This document shows, piece by piece, positions 18,625 to 27,211 of a stretch of DNA of 64,000 nt (positions are counted from its first letter, which is position 1; every line of letters starts with the position of its first letter). Location of the stretch: contig JAQWGN010000017.1 in NCBI GenBank assembly GCA_029238215.1, positions 35,257-99,256 on the forward strand, read 5' to 3'. This DNA comes from Flavobacteriaceae bacterium. GTDB taxonomy: Bacteria > Bacteroidota > Bacteroidia > Flavobacteriales > Flavobacteriaceae. The position numbers were made by a program, and so were the translations under genes. The notes beneath the pieces are model-generated. The model was not told where the DNA came from. It did not search any database and saw nothing but the letters and a program-made list of their open reading frames with translations.

Positions 18625-19644
18625 ATGAAAGGAGTATTGTTGGTGAATTTGGGTTCCCCTAAAAGTCCCACCCCTAAAGACGTTAAAGCATATTTGGAAG
18701 AATTTTTAATGGACGAGCGCGTAATCGACGCGCCCAAATGGTTTCGAACCTTTTTGGTGAAAGGGATTATTTTAAATACACGTCCGAAACGTTCGGCTAA
18801 GGCCTATAAAAAGATTTGGTGGGATGAAGGATCGCCACTTATTGTATTATCGAAACGATTACAAGAAAAAGTAAAGGAAAAAACATCTGTTCCAATTGCA
18901 CTTGCTATGCGCTATGGACAACCATCTATAGCCACGGGCTTGGAAGAGCTTTCCAAACAGGGCGTAAATGAAGTGTTACTGGTTCCACTATACCCTCAAC
19001 ACGCCATGGCTACCACGGAAACCATTATTGTTTTAGCGGAGGAAATTAGAGCGAAGCAATACCCCAACATGTCGTTTACGCATCTGCCAGCATTTTATCA
19101 TCACGCTGATTATATACGTGTGCTTTCACATTCCATTCAAGAGTATTTACAAGATAAGCCATGGGAGCACCTTCTGTTTTCTTACCACGGAATACCAGAA
19201 CGGCACATTCGAAAGACAGATATTACAAAGTCACATTGTAAAATTGATGGGCAATGTTGCCAAACGGCTTCTGAAGCGCATACCTATTGTTATCGTCATC
19301 AATGCTACGAAACAACAAAGCAAGTTGCGGAGTATTTAGAGCTTCGTCCGGGAACCTATTCTACTTCGTTTCAGTCTAGATTAGCTGGCGATAAATGGCT
19401 CCGACCGTATACGGACAAGACTGTGGAGGCTTTTGCTAAAGAGGGCACCAAACAGCTTGCTGTTGTCACCCCTGCGTTTATTTCAGATTGTTTAGAAACT
19501 CTTGAAGAAATTGGCATGGAGGCAAAAGAAGATTTTGAAGAAAAAGGAGGAGAAGAAATGCACGTTGTACCTTGTATAAATGATAGAGATGATTGGGTAA
19601 ATGTACTTAGTCGTTGGATTGACGAATGGGCTACAGCATCCTAA
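18625..19644 (+). CDS. hemH: Ferrochelatase
   Basis: HemH inserts Fe(II) into protoporphyrin IX. The N-terminal MKGVLLVNLGSPKSPT, the catalytic FSYHGIPERHIRKTD with the active histidine, and the TYSTSFQSRLAGDKWLRPYT region are present, as is TPAFISDCLETLEEI. The length is 339 aa. CKIDGQCC and YRHQCYETT give several Cys residues in the position where some bacterial ferrochelatases carry extra cysteines; no Fe-S cluster is claimed. It is cotranscribed with the AraC regulator. Confidence 0.96.
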   Translation: MKGVLLVNLGSPKSPTPKDVKAYLEEFLMDERVIDAPKWFRTFLVKGIILNTRPKRSAKAYKKIWWDEGSPLIVLSKRLQEKVKEKTSVPIALAMRYGQPSIATGLEELSKQGVNEVLLVPLYPQHAMATTETIIVLAEEIRAKQYPNMSFTHLPAFYHHADYIRVLSHSIQEYLQDKPWEHLLFSYHGIPERHIRKTDITKSHCKIDGQCCQTASEAHTYCYRHQCYETTKQVAEYLELRPGTYSTSFQSRLAGDKWLRPYTDKTVEAFAKEGTKQLAVVTPAFISDCLETLEEIGMEAKEDFEEKGGEEMHVVPCINDRDDWVNVLSRWIDEWATAS

Positions 19645-19677
19645 TCTAGAAAATAATGTACCTTTAGATCAACTTGT

Positions 19678-20226
19678 TTGCACGTGGAAGCCTATAACTA
19701 CATAAAAGCCCTTCATTTAATTTTTGTAATCACTTATTTTGCGGGGTTGTTTTACATACCACGCCTTATGGTATATCAAGTTGAAGCAGCAACTCGTCCC
19801 AAAGCCGAAGCGGATATCTTGCTCCCACAACTTCAACTTATGATGCGTCGTTTATGGACCATTATAACGGTTCCCTCAGGAATATTAGCGACTATATTTG
19901 CCGTTTGGCTGCTTGTACTTATGCCTGTTTGGCTTGCACAACCATGGATGTGGGTTAAACTTGTTTTTGTGGGACTATTGTTACTATATCATGCCAAAAC
20001 TCATCAGTTTTACAAGCAATTTTTACGCAACGAGCAACCTCATAACGCTACTTTTTTTCGCATTTGGAATGAAGGCGCCACATTAATTTTATTTGCGGTT
20101 GTTTTTTTAGCGATTCTTAAAAATAGCGTGCATTGGATTTTTGGAATCCTTGGTCTTATTGGTCTTGCCGCTTTACTGATGCTTGGCATACGTCTTTACA
20201 AGCGTTACCGAACATCAAAACTGTAA
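19678..20226 (+). CDS. hemJ: HemJ-type protoporphyrinogen IX oxidase
   Basis: A 182-aa membrane protein of the UPF0093/HemJ family with four to five spans. The N-terminal YIKALHLIFVITYFAGLFYI carries the conserved histidine, and RLMVYQ and KLVFVGLLLLYHAKT supply further family residues. HemJ oxidises protoporphyrinogen IX to protoporphyrin IX, filling the step between HemF and HemH in this locus. There is no ATG: the start is TTG at 19678 or GTG at 19684. It follows hemH by 33 nt. Confidence 0.85.
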   Translation: MHVEAYNYIKALHLIFVITYFAGLFYIPRLMVYQVEAATRPKAEADILLPQLQLMMRRLWTIITVPSGILATIFAVWLLVLMPVWLAQPWMWVKLVFVGLLLLYHAKTHQFYKQFLRNEQPHNATFFRIWNEGATLILFAVVFLAILKNSVHWIFGILGLIGLAALLMLGIRLYKRYRTSKL

Positions 20227-20230
20227 CCAT

Positions 20231-21673
20231 ATGCGGTTACTTTCACTTCGCGGCCGAATTTTTATTTCCCTCATTTTCCTTGTGGTAATCGCTTCGTTAT
20301 TGATAGCAGGAGTAACGATTTTTCAGTATAGCGAACAATCAAACACCTATCATGAACAACGTTTGGAGCGTAAGGAAAATCAATTAACAAAACGAATTTC
20401 CTATATCCTTAAGGGGTCAACGGTGCCAGTAACATCAGAAAATGTAGCGGTTGTTTTTGAGGGTTATATGGATCAGACAGCCGATGTATTAAATATAAAC
20501 TTTAAGCTGTTTAGTCTTAATGGTGTATTGATTGGATCAACACAAGTCATGGAGTCTAATGCGCTATCCTTTTTACCAAAGGAATTATTACAGCAATTAG
20601 ACTCAAGCCCAAAAGATCGTTTTATTGATGTAAGCAACATTGATGGCATCCGGTCAAGATCATCATACTTTTATATTTTTAATGCCAACGAAGTTCCAAT
20701 TGCTATTGTAAACGTCCCTTATTTTGATGATGACTCCTTGAGCTCTATGGAGCTTAGGGCTTTTCTGTTTAGACTAATCCCTGTATATGTCATCATGCTT
20801 ATTATTGCTATTGTACTGGCCTTTATAGTGTCCTCCTACGTAACAAGATCTTTAGAAACGATCAGTCATAAGCTTAATCAGACCAAGTTGACAAAAACAA
20901 ACACCAAAATTGAGTTGACCAAAGCGAGTAGGGAAATTTCAGCGTTGGTTGATGCCTACAATGGAATGGTAGAGGAATTGGAACAAAGCGCTGTAAAACT
21001 TGCCAAATCACAACGTGAGGCAGCCTGGAGAGAAATGGCAAAACAAGTAGCGCATGAAATTAAAAACCCATTAACTCCAATGCGATTGACCATACAGCAT
21101 TTTGAACAACAAGCGGCAAAGGGCATTTTAGCTTCTGACGATAAGGTGCATGAGTTTTGCCAATCGCTTATCCAACAAATTGACACGATGACCGCCATAG
21201 CTTCTGCATTTTCTCAATTTGCCGCGATGCCTACTGGGCAGTCTGAACGAATTAATGTTGTCACAACGGTTCAGCGCGCATTGGAACTTTATAAAGAAGC
21301 GCCAATAACATTTGACAGTAGTGAAAAAAGCATTTTTGCAAACCTAGACGCCAATCAACTACTTCGCATTGTAAACAATCTTGTTAGTAATGCCATTCAA
21401 GCAGTTGAAGATGTTTCGCAACCAAAAGTAAGGGTAGCAATTTCTATTATCAAGGATAATGTGGTTTTGTCTGTTAAAGACAATGGTATTGGGGTTTCAG
21501 AAATGGATCGTGCTCGTATATTTGAACCTACATTTACCACTAAGACAAGCGGTATGGGACTGGGGCTTAGTATGGTTAAATCTATTGTCGATAGCTTTGA
21601 CGGATCGGTTCACTTTAGGTCAAAACCAGGAATTGAAACATGTTTTGAGGTCCACTTTCCACGAGTAGATTAA
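20231..21673 (+). CDS. Membrane sensor histidine kinase, NtrY-like
   Basis: A 480-aa kinase starting at MRLLSLRGRIF. There are two membrane spans (residues about 10-32 and 178-202) around a periplasmic sensor of about 145 residues, then a HAMP-like linker. The dimerisation box AHEIKNPLTPM carries the phosphorylated His275. The ATPase domain has N-box NNLVSNAIQAVED, G1 DNGIGVS and G2 GMGLGLSMVKSI. The ATG is 5 nt after hemJ, so it belongs to the hemH-hemJ transcript. No response regulator is nearby, so its partner and signal are unknown. Its stop overlaps that of convergent plsC. Confidence 0.9.
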   Translation: MRLLSLRGRIFISLIFLVVIASLLIAGVTIFQYSEQSNTYHEQRLERKENQLTKRISYILKGSTVPVTSENVAVVFEGYMDQTADVLNINFKLFSLNGVLIGSTQVMESNALSFLPKELLQQLDSSPKDRFIDVSNIDGIRSRSSYFYIFNANEVPIAIVNVPYFDDDSLSSMELRAFLFRLIPVYVIMLIIAIVLAFIVSSYVTRSLETISHKLNQTKLTKTNTKIELTKASREISALVDAYNGMVEELEQSAVKLAKSQREAAWREMAKQVAHEIKNPLTPMRLTIQHFEQQAAKGILASDDKVHEFCQSLIQQIDTMTAIASAFSQFAAMPTGQSERINVVTTVQRALELYKEAPITFDSSEKSIFANLDANQLLRIVNNLVSNAIQAVEDVSQPKVRVAISIIKDNVVLSVKDNGIGVSEMDRARIFEPTFTTKTSGMGLGLSMVKSIVDSFDGSVHFRSKPGIETCFEVHFPRVD

Positions 21674-22401
21674 TCCTCAATATTTGCTTTAATCGTTTTT
21701 TCTAAATCTTCTAGCGTTTCTGATACCGTATCACTTGAAAAATGAATGGGAGGATGTACTTTAAGTTTCACGAAAGCGCCTAATCCCATGGGAAATGAGC
21801 CATATTGTGAAAGTTTCCATGAGTGACTAATCGATATACCAACAAGTTTTGCATCAGGCATGACAGCCATCAATTCTTTTAACCCCCCAAGTTTAAAGGC
21901 CTTGGGTTGGTGGGTTCTGCTTCGTGTTCCTTCTGGGAAAATCACAACACTTTCCTTATTGGCTGATAACATTTTCCCAAAAGCTTTTATTTGCCCTAAG
22001 GCCTCTTTTGGTTTTTTTCTGTCAATAAGCACAGCCCCTCCATTTTTAAGGTTAAAAGAAATACTGGGAATCCCCTTGCCTAACTCCTTTTTACCAACAA
22101 ATTTAGGGTGTATTTTACGAAAGCACCATATAAGCGGCGGTATGTCGTAGGTGCTTTGATGGTTGGCCACAAAAATATAGGATTGCCCTTTTTCTAAGGA
22201 AAATGGCATATCAAATTTAAAACGAGTACCCAAAATATTGAGACAACGAAGCAGTAAAAAATTGAGGAGAACTACGCTAGCCTTGTGTGCTCTTACACTA
22301 AAAGTAAAGCATATGCGTTGTAGCCCATCAAATACGACAAGGCAACTACCAAAAAAAAGGTAGTAGACTACGCTAAGCGGATATGATATTAGCTTAGCCA
22401 T
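21670..22401 (-). CDS. plsC: 1-acyl-sn-glycerol-3-phosphate acyltransferase
   Basis: PlsC acylates lysophosphatidate at the sn-2 position in phospholipid synthesis. The HX4D motif is NHQSTYD, the substrate-binding motif is FPEGTRSR, and a KKELGKGIP block fits between. An N-terminal hydrophobic segment anchors it to the membrane. The length of 243 aa is normal. It ends a leftward run with the bacilliredoxin gene, 8 nt upstream. Confidence 0.92.
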   Translation of the reverse strand: MAKLISYPLSVVYYLFFGSCLVVFDGLQRICFTFSVRAHKASVVLLNFLLLRCLNILGTRFKFDMPFSLEKGQSYIFVANHQSTYDIPPLIWCFRKIHPKFVGKKELGKGIPSISFNLKNGGAVLIDRKKPKEALGQIKAFGKMLSANKESVVIFPEGTRSRTHQPKAFKLGGLKELMAVMPDAKLVGISISHSWKLSQYGSFPMGLGAFVKLKVHPPIHFSSDTVSETLEDLEKTIKANIED

Positions 22402-22409
22402 TGAGTTTA

Positions 22410-22820
22410 TTAACAGTGTGTGTTGTAGGCTTCTTTTAGGTTTTCAGCAATTAACTCTGCTGGGCGTCCTTCAATGTGATGACGCTCTAACATATGGACG
22501 AGCTCACCATCTTTAAATAAAGCAATACTAGGCGATGAAGGAGGAAATGGAACCATTTGCCCACGTGCTTCTGCAGTAGCTTGTTGATCTACACCTGCAA
22601 ACACCGTTATAAGTTGACTGGGTGTTTTGTCATTGTCTAGCGACATACGCGCTCCTGGACGGGCATTGGCAGCCGCACAACCACAAACGGAATTAACTAC
22701 TACTAGTGTAGTTCCGTTTTGACTTAGTGCTGTTTTTACATTTTCTGGGGTGGTACATTGAGAAAAACCTACGGCTGTTAGTTCGTCGCGCATAGGTTGT
22801 ACAATTTCGGCAGGATACAT
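22410..22820 (-). CDS. BrxA/BrxB-family bacilliredoxin
   Basis: A 136-aa thioredoxin-fold protein with the CGC active site in NSVCGCAAANARPG, diagnostic for the YphP/YqiW bacilliredoxins. In Firmicutes these remove bacillithiol from proteins. Many Bacteroidota carry the family, but whether bacillithiol is the thiol here is not shown. It lies between a methyltransferase gene and plsC in one leftward run. Confidence 0.92.
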   Translation of the reverse strand: MYPAEIVQPMRDELTAVGFSQCTTPENVKTALSQNGTTLVVVNSVCGCAAANARPGARMSLDNDKTPSQLITVFAGVDQQATAEARGQMVPFPPSSPSIALFKDGELVHMLERHHIEGRPAELIAENLKEAYNTHC

Positions 22821-22860
22821 AGCAATTAATTTAGAGTGTAAAGATAAGGAAGCTAATGGA

Positions 22861-23382
22861 TTATTTTACACGCTCGCAGTACACCATATAGTACCTAGGT
22901 GTAATGTAGCGGAGCAATGGTCGAATCCCAATTTTTGAATAGTCAGTAGAGGCCCATGTAAGGCTATCTTTGATTTGCCATCCCGAATGTTTTAATAAAT
23001 AATCAAATTGTTTTTTCTCGAACTCATGATAGTGTTTATCCCAATCGTCTTTTTCGTTCCAATATGCCGAAGCAAACCACAATTTAAGGGGGACAGAAGC
23101 AATTAGCTTGTCACATTTAATGCGGGAAAGAATGTTAAAAGGGGCTAGCATATGTTCAAAAATCTCAAAAGCAGTTATACAGTCAACATTAGGAGCTAAA
23201 AAGCGTTCATAGTCCGTATCAAGGTTTTCCCCTTTGGTGCTTTGCACGCTAAACCCCGAGGTATTTAGCAGCTCTGAGAGCGGGTTTGGGGTGCCCAAAT
23301 CTAATAACGAAGCATCTTCAGGCAAGTGTTTTTTTGCAAAAGCAATAGTTTTTTTAAAACGACGATCTTTTGGTGTAAGCAT
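22861..23382 (-). CDS. SAM-dependent methyltransferase-like protein
   Basis: A 173-aa protein with a Rossmann-like methyltransferase core: motif I SLLDLGTPNPLSELL is weak (LDLG kept), CITAFEIFEHMLAP corresponds to the motif after strand 4, and a HYHEFEKKQFDYLL helix is typical of class I type 11 enzymes. The substrate is unknown. It heads the run leading to the bacilliredoxin and plsC. Confidence 0.7.
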   Translation of the reverse strand: MLTPKDRRFKKTIAFAKKHLPEDASLLDLGTPNPLSELLNTSGFSVQSTKGENLDTDYERFLAPNVDCITAFEIFEHMLAPFNILSRIKCDKLIASVPLKLWFASAYWNEKDDWDKHYHEFEKKQFDYLLKHSGWQIKDSLTWASTDYSKIGIRPLLRYITPRYYMVYCERVK

Positions 23383-23436
23383 CTAGTATTGAAAATTTAA
23401 TGCTAAAGTAAAGATAAAATCCCCTAAAAACCTTTG

Positions 23437-23444
23437 TACTTTTG
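23437..23444 (+). promoter_or_regulatory. TAnnTTTG promoter element of the djlA-like gene
   Basis: TACTTTTG ends 4 nt before the ATG at 23449. This predicts a leaderless mRNA and rules against the in-frame ATG at 23434, which lies upstream of the element. Confidence 0.5.
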
Positions 23445-23448
23445 CATA

Positions 23449-24168
23449 ATGCGTTGGCTATTTGCATTTATCGGTTACATGATTTTCAGATTTCCTGGTG
23501 CATTGTTGGGTTTTTTTCTTGGTACCATATTAGAAGCTGGTAGTTCGGGTAGGATTCGTACTTCATTTCAAACCACCCGGGCCTCGGCGCAGGAATTCGA
23601 ATTACGCCTGTTGGCGCTGGCTAGTATGGTTATTAGAGCTGATGGCAAAACCACTCAGTCAGAATTGGATTATGTACGGGCACAGTTTGTACAGTTTTTT
23701 GGTAAAGAGCGGGCAAATGAAATTTTTCGCGTTTATAACGCAGAATTTAAGAAGACAGCAATATCTGCTGCTGAAATAGGAAATTTTTTAGTCTCTCGCA
23801 CCCGATATGAGGCTCGATTGCAAATGCTTGATTTCTTATTTCGAATTGCGAAAGCAGATGGGAAAGTCTCCCCTTCAGAGCTTACCAAGCTTAATGAGAT
23901 TGCACTATACATGCGAATAAGCCCAGCGGATTTTTCCAGTATTAAGGCAATGTTTGTTGATCAAACAGATAGCGCATATACGATTCTGGAAGTATCTAAG
24001 GCATCGACGGATTCCGAAATCAAAAAAGCCTACAGAGTATTGGTTAAAAAGCACCATCCAGATAAAGTGCGTAATTTAGGGGCAGCAGCAGAAAAAGCTG
24101 CAAAGGAAAAATTTCAGCGCATACAACAAGCGTATGAAGCCATTAAAAACGAACGTGGATTTAATTAA
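23449..24168 (+). CDS. TerB/DnaJ-domain co-chaperone, DjlA-like
   Basis: The 239-aa protein begins with one membrane span (residues about 2-24). A TerB-like helical domain follows (MVIRADGKTTQSELDYV and IAKADGKVSPSELTKL, two related halves). It ends in a J domain with the HPD triplet in KKHHPDKVRN. This order is that of DjlA, a membrane-bound J protein that stimulates DnaK. The gene starts a rightward run with the HupE-like and dCMP deaminase genes. Confidence 0.88.
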   Translation: MRWLFAFIGYMIFRFPGALLGFFLGTILEAGSSGRIRTSFQTTRASAQEFELRLLALASMVIRADGKTTQSELDYVRAQFVQFFGKERANEIFRVYNAEFKKTAISAAEIGNFLVSRTRYEARLQMLDFLFRIAKADGKVSPSELTKLNEIALYMRISPADFSSIKAMFVDQTDSAYTILEVSKASTDSEIKKAYRVLVKKHHPDKVRNLGAAAEKAAKEKFQRIQQAYEAIKNERGFN

Positions 24169-24171
24169 CAG

Positions 24172-24750
24172 ATGAACGATTTTCTTTTTTACACCAAACT
24201 GGGTCTGACCCATATCCTTAACAGTAATGCGTATGATCACTTACTGCTTTTAGTAATTTTAAGTTTACCTTTTTTATACAAACAGCTAAAGCAACTTGTG
24301 GTGCTAATAACCGCTTTTACAGTGGGACACACCCTTGCTTTATGGGCCGCATCCTATGGAGTAATTCGTGTTTCTACGTCTTGGATTGAGTTATTGATAC
24401 CAGTAACAATATTATTAACGGCATTGCATGTTTTGTATTGGAACAACGCTATAAGTACTAAATCACCCATGGCATTTACGGTCCTGACTGTTTTTTTTGG
24501 TATTATTCACGGATTGGGCTTTTCTAGTTACTTTACCATGCTTTTTCCAAAAGATAGTATCGGGCTTCCGTTGCTTTATTTTACGTTAGGAATCGAACTT
24601 GCTCAGCTTTTAGCCGTGCTATTCGTTGTTATCATAAATACAATTCTAAGTCATTTGGGAGTTAAAAAACGCGACCGTTTATTGGTAGGAAGTAGTGTGA
24701 TTATCGGTATTTTAGTGCCCATCCTTATTTCATCAGTAAACACGTTATGA
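24172..24750 (+). CDS. HupE/UreJ-family membrane protein
   Basis: A 192-aa protein with about six membrane helices and the HupE/UreJ marks: NAYDHLLLLVILS with an Asp-His pair, TVGHTLALW, and IHGLGFSSYF. HupE/UreJ members are linked to nickel or cobalt uptake. No urease or hydrogenase gene is near, so the metal is unproven. It starts 4 nt after the djlA-like gene and overlaps the next gene by ATGA. Confidence 0.85.
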   Translation: MNDFLFYTKLGLTHILNSNAYDHLLLLVILSLPFLYKQLKQLVVLITAFTVGHTLALWAASYGVIRVSTSWIELLIPVTILLTALHVLYWNNAISTKSPMAFTVLTVFFGIIHGLGFSSYFTMLFPKDSIGLPLLYFTLGIELAQLLAVLFVVIINTILSHLGVKKRDRLLVGSSVIIGILVPILISSVNTL

Positions 24751-25169
24751 CAAAACCCGAACAAAAACAACTTCGATACGATTCTGCATACATGCGAATG
24801 GCCGCGGAATGGGCGCAACTTTCTCATTGTGATCGAAAAAAAGTAGGGGCACTTATTGTAAAAGACCGGATGATAATTTCGGATGGATACAACGGAACAC
24901 CCACTGGCTTTGAAAATGCTTGTGAAGACGAAGCGCACTACACCAAGTGGTATGTGCTACATGCCGAAGCAAATGCAATTATGAAAGTGGCCTCATCCAC
25001 GCAATCTTGCGCTGGAGCAACTTTGTATATAACACTATCGCCATGCAAAGAGTGTAGTAAGTTAATCCATCAAGCTGGAATAACACGCGTCGTTTACGCA
25101 AAGGCCTATAAAGACACTTCTGGATTGGATTTTTTACAACGTGCAGGAGTTGCGTTAGTGGCGCTTTAG
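24747..25169 (+). CDS. Deoxycytidylate (dCMP) deaminase
   Basis: A 140-aa zinc deaminase of the ComEB/dCMP deaminase type. It has a zinc ligand and catalytic Glu in LHAEANAIM, and the two-Cys site in LSPCKECSKLI. The N-terminal YMRMAAEWAQLSHCDRKKVG is typical. It makes dUMP for thymidylate synthesis. Translation is coupled to the HupE-like gene through an ATGA overlap. Confidence 0.92.
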   Translation: MTKPEQKQLRYDSAYMRMAAEWAQLSHCDRKKVGALIVKDRMIISDGYNGTPTGFENACEDEAHYTKWYVLHAEANAIMKVASSTQSCAGATLYITLSPCKECSKLIHQAGITRVVYAKAYKDTSGLDFLQRAGVALVAL

Positions 25170-25177
25170 CAGCCGCA

Positions 25178-25372
25178 CTATTTTACTTTTTGTTTTATTT
25201 TGAGGGCTAGTTGTAATATTATTAGCAATATTATTGCACACAAACTGGCTCCAACGCCAACAACAGCAGCAAAACTATCTCCCATTAAAGGTGCTTCAAA
25301 ATCGACATGCAGCACATTAAAAACAAGCAGACTTGCCGAAAGAGCTAAAAATATATAAATAAGTAGTTTCAT
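25178..25372 (-). CDS. Small two-helix membrane protein
   Basis: A 64-aa protein starting at MKLLIYIFLALS, with two hydrophobic helices (residues about 2-19 and 33-57) and a basic C-terminus (KIKQKVK). Upstream in-frame ATGs would add hydrophilic, non-conserved residues. The function is not recognised. Confidence 0.55.
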   Translation of the reverse strand: MKLLIYIFLALSASLLVFNVLHVDFEAPLMGDSFAAVVGVGASLCAIILLIILQLALKIKQKVK

Positions 25373-25560
25373 AAAATAAGGATTAACCTTAATTAAGAAG
25401 TGATTATAACGCCAAAATAAAGCATTACAAATATAGCAATGGATGTTCAAATCACCTGTAAAAAGCTATTTTCTCTAAAAAGATGCTTTTTTTTTAAATT
25501 TAAATGGAATTTCAGATTCAAAACTTAATAATATTTTGTACTCTTGCGTAAATTATTATT

Positions 25561-25749
25561 ATGCAAGGAACAGTAAAATTTTTTAACGACTCTAAAGGAT
25601 TCGGATTTATTACATCTGAGTCTGGAGAAGACGTTTTTGTACACATTAGTGCGTTGGACGGACTATCTATAAATGAAGGTGACAATGTTACATTTGAAAT
25701 AGTAGATGGTAAAAGAGGAAAAGCGGCCAGCAATGTTCAACTAGCGTAA
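25561..25749 (+). CDS. csp: Cold-shock-domain protein
   Basis: A 62-aa OB-fold protein with both RNA-binding motifs: KGFGFIT (RNP1) and DVFVHIS (RNP2). CspA-family proteins melt RNA structure and act in cold or general growth. A near-consensus TACTCTTG lies at 25539-25546, giving a leader of only about 10 nt, unlike the long cold-sensing leaders of enterobacterial cspA. Confidence 0.95.
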   Translation: MQGTVKFFNDSKGFGFITSESGEDVFVHISALDGLSINEGDNVTFEIVDGKRGKAASNVQLA

Positions 25750-25769
25750 GCTAGTTTACCAAGTTTAGA

Positions 25770-25793
25770 GCGGGTGTAGTTTGTTATGCCCGT
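25770..25793 (+). terminator. Candidate terminator of the cold-shock gene
   Basis: A hairpin of GCGGGTGTAG and TTATGCCCGT, with TTTG loop and several G-T pairs, followed by TATTTTC. It sits between the cold-shock gene and the convergent marC gene. Confidence 0.4.
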
Positions 25794-25804
25794 TATTTTC
25801 GCCT

Positions 25805-26380
25805 CTATCCTACAAATAGTTGTTGGACATTTCCAGCAAATAGCTTTACGGCAATAGCCATAAGCACCACTCCAAAAACTTTTCGGATTATATTTATTCC
25901 CGAAATTCCTAACGCGTTTTCTATTCGCTTGGACGATTTCAATACAATATATACAATTACGATGTTTATTACGATGGCTGCAATGATATTTGCTACGTCA
26001 TATTCTGCTCGTAAGGAAAGTAAAGATGTTAGTGTCCCTGCACCTGCAATAAGCGGGAATGCTATGGGTACTACAGACGCTGTTTCGGCCGAATCATCCT
26101 TATATAGTTGAACTCCTAAAATCATTTCCAGCGCTAAAAAGAAAATGATAAATGCACCTGCCACGGCAAAGGAATTCACATCAATGCCTATTAAGTGAAG
26201 GATACTTTCACCCAAAAATAAAAATCCTATCATAATAAGCCCTGCAACAAAGGATGCTTTTTCAGATTGAATACGCCCTACTTTTTGACGCAAGGCAATT
26301 ATTACGGGGATACTTCCTATAATATCAATAACAGCAAACAGGACCATGGTACAGGTGACAATCTCTTTTATTTCTAACAT
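25805..26380 (-). CDS. MarC-family integral membrane protein
   Basis: A 191-aa protein with six hydrophobic helices and the family features: DIIGSIPVIIAL at the start, FLALEMILGVQ, and VPIAFPLIAGAGTLTSLL in the middle. The MarC/UPF0056 family has no settled function, and the old link to multiple antibiotic resistance was not upheld. A near-consensus TATATTTA element ends 4 nt before the ATG. Confidence 0.88.
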   Translation of the reverse strand: MLEIKEIVTCTMVLFAVIDIIGSIPVIIALRQKVGRIQSEKASFVAGLIMIGFLFLGESILHLIGIDVNSFAVAGAFIIFFLALEMILGVQLYKDDSAETASVVPIAFPLIAGAGTLTSLLSLRAEYDVANIIAAIVINIVIVYIVLKSSKRIENALGISGINIIRKVFGVVLMAIAVKLFAGNVQQLFVG

Positions 26381-26427
26381 GTATTAAATATACTTATTTT
26401 TTGAAACCAAAATTGTAGTTTCGTCAT

Positions 26428-27009
26428 ATGTTTCAATTGGGAAAAACACTGGTTTCGGAGCAGCTTTTTGACCAAGCATTTGCTTGTGATTTGGGCGCAT
26501 GTAAAGGAGCCTGCTGTGTTGAAGGCGAAGCGGGGGCACCGCTAGAATTAGATGAAATTGACCGCCTCAAAGCCCAATGGAAAGAACTAATACCATTTCT
26601 AACGGAAAAGGGAGTACGTGCGATTGAATCGCAAGGAGTCGCGACCCAAAATGCTTTTGACGAGTGGGAGACCCCTTTAATAGATGGTGCTGCGTGTGCA
26701 TTTATTAATTATAATAAAAACGGAATTGCTCAATGCGGAATCGAACAAGCCAATCGTGCAAACACAACGACTTTACAAAAACCCATTTCCTGTCATTTAT
26801 ATCCAATTCGTGTAAAACAGTACAGCGCATTCGTGGCCGTTAATTATCATGAATGGTCTATATGTTCTTCGGGATGCTCGCTAGGAGAATCCCTAAAACT
26901 CCCTTTGTATCAATTTGTTCAACATGCGTTGGTTCGAAAATTTGGACAAGCGTGGTATGACGCTCTGCATGAGGCGGCATTAGAACATCAACAAAAACAG
27001 TCTTGTTAA
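26428..27009 (+). CDS. DUF3109 family cysteine-rich protein
   Basis: A 193-aa protein with a clear cysteine pattern: CDLGACKGACCVEGEAG near the N-terminus, a central Cys in GAACAFI and CGIEQA, then PISCHLYPIRV, and SICSSGCSLG towards the C-terminus. This matches DUF3109, related to YkgJ-type putative zinc- or iron-binding proteins. The eight or more cysteines suggest a metal site. It has no operon partner. Confidence 0.85.
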   Translation: MFQLGKTLVSEQLFDQAFACDLGACKGACCVEGEAGAPLELDEIDRLKAQWKELIPFLTEKGVRAIESQGVATQNAFDEWETPLIDGAACAFINYNKNGIAQCGIEQANRANTTTLQKPISCHLYPIRVKQYSAFVAVNYHEWSICSSGCSLGESLKLPLYQFVQHALVRKFGQAWYDALHEAALEHQQKQSC

Positions 27010-27038
27010 AAACATTCCCTTCCCATAAGATGGTTTTT

Positions 27039-27164
27039 AAAACCCTGACAAACAGTTAATTAAAAGAAGTGTTTTTTCTGCTTTTTGTAGGAAAACCCTG
27101 AGTTGTTGTTAAAAACTACATGGCATTGTGGAAAAGTATGGCTTTTATTTCTCCTTTATTTTTG
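27039..27164 (+). promoter_or_regulatory. Promoter region of nrdB-nrdA with a repeated decamer
   Basis: The 202-nt gap before nrdB holds AAAACCCTGA twice (27039-27048 and 27092-27101, 53 bp apart) and an exact TATTTTTG element at 27157-27164, about 47 nt before the nrdB ATG. The repeats are candidate sites for a nucleotide-pool regulator; no NrdR palindrome is recognisable. No gene is seen in the gap. Confidence 0.4.
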
Positions 27165-27211
27165 GAACATTTGTAAGGCAATAAAACAGCCATAACCTTT
27201 AAATAAAATAT

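Noticed and set aside
27127..27135. TGTGGAAAA resembling a DnaA box before nrdB
   Set aside because: One base off consensus, a single copy, and expected by chance in AT-rich DNA.
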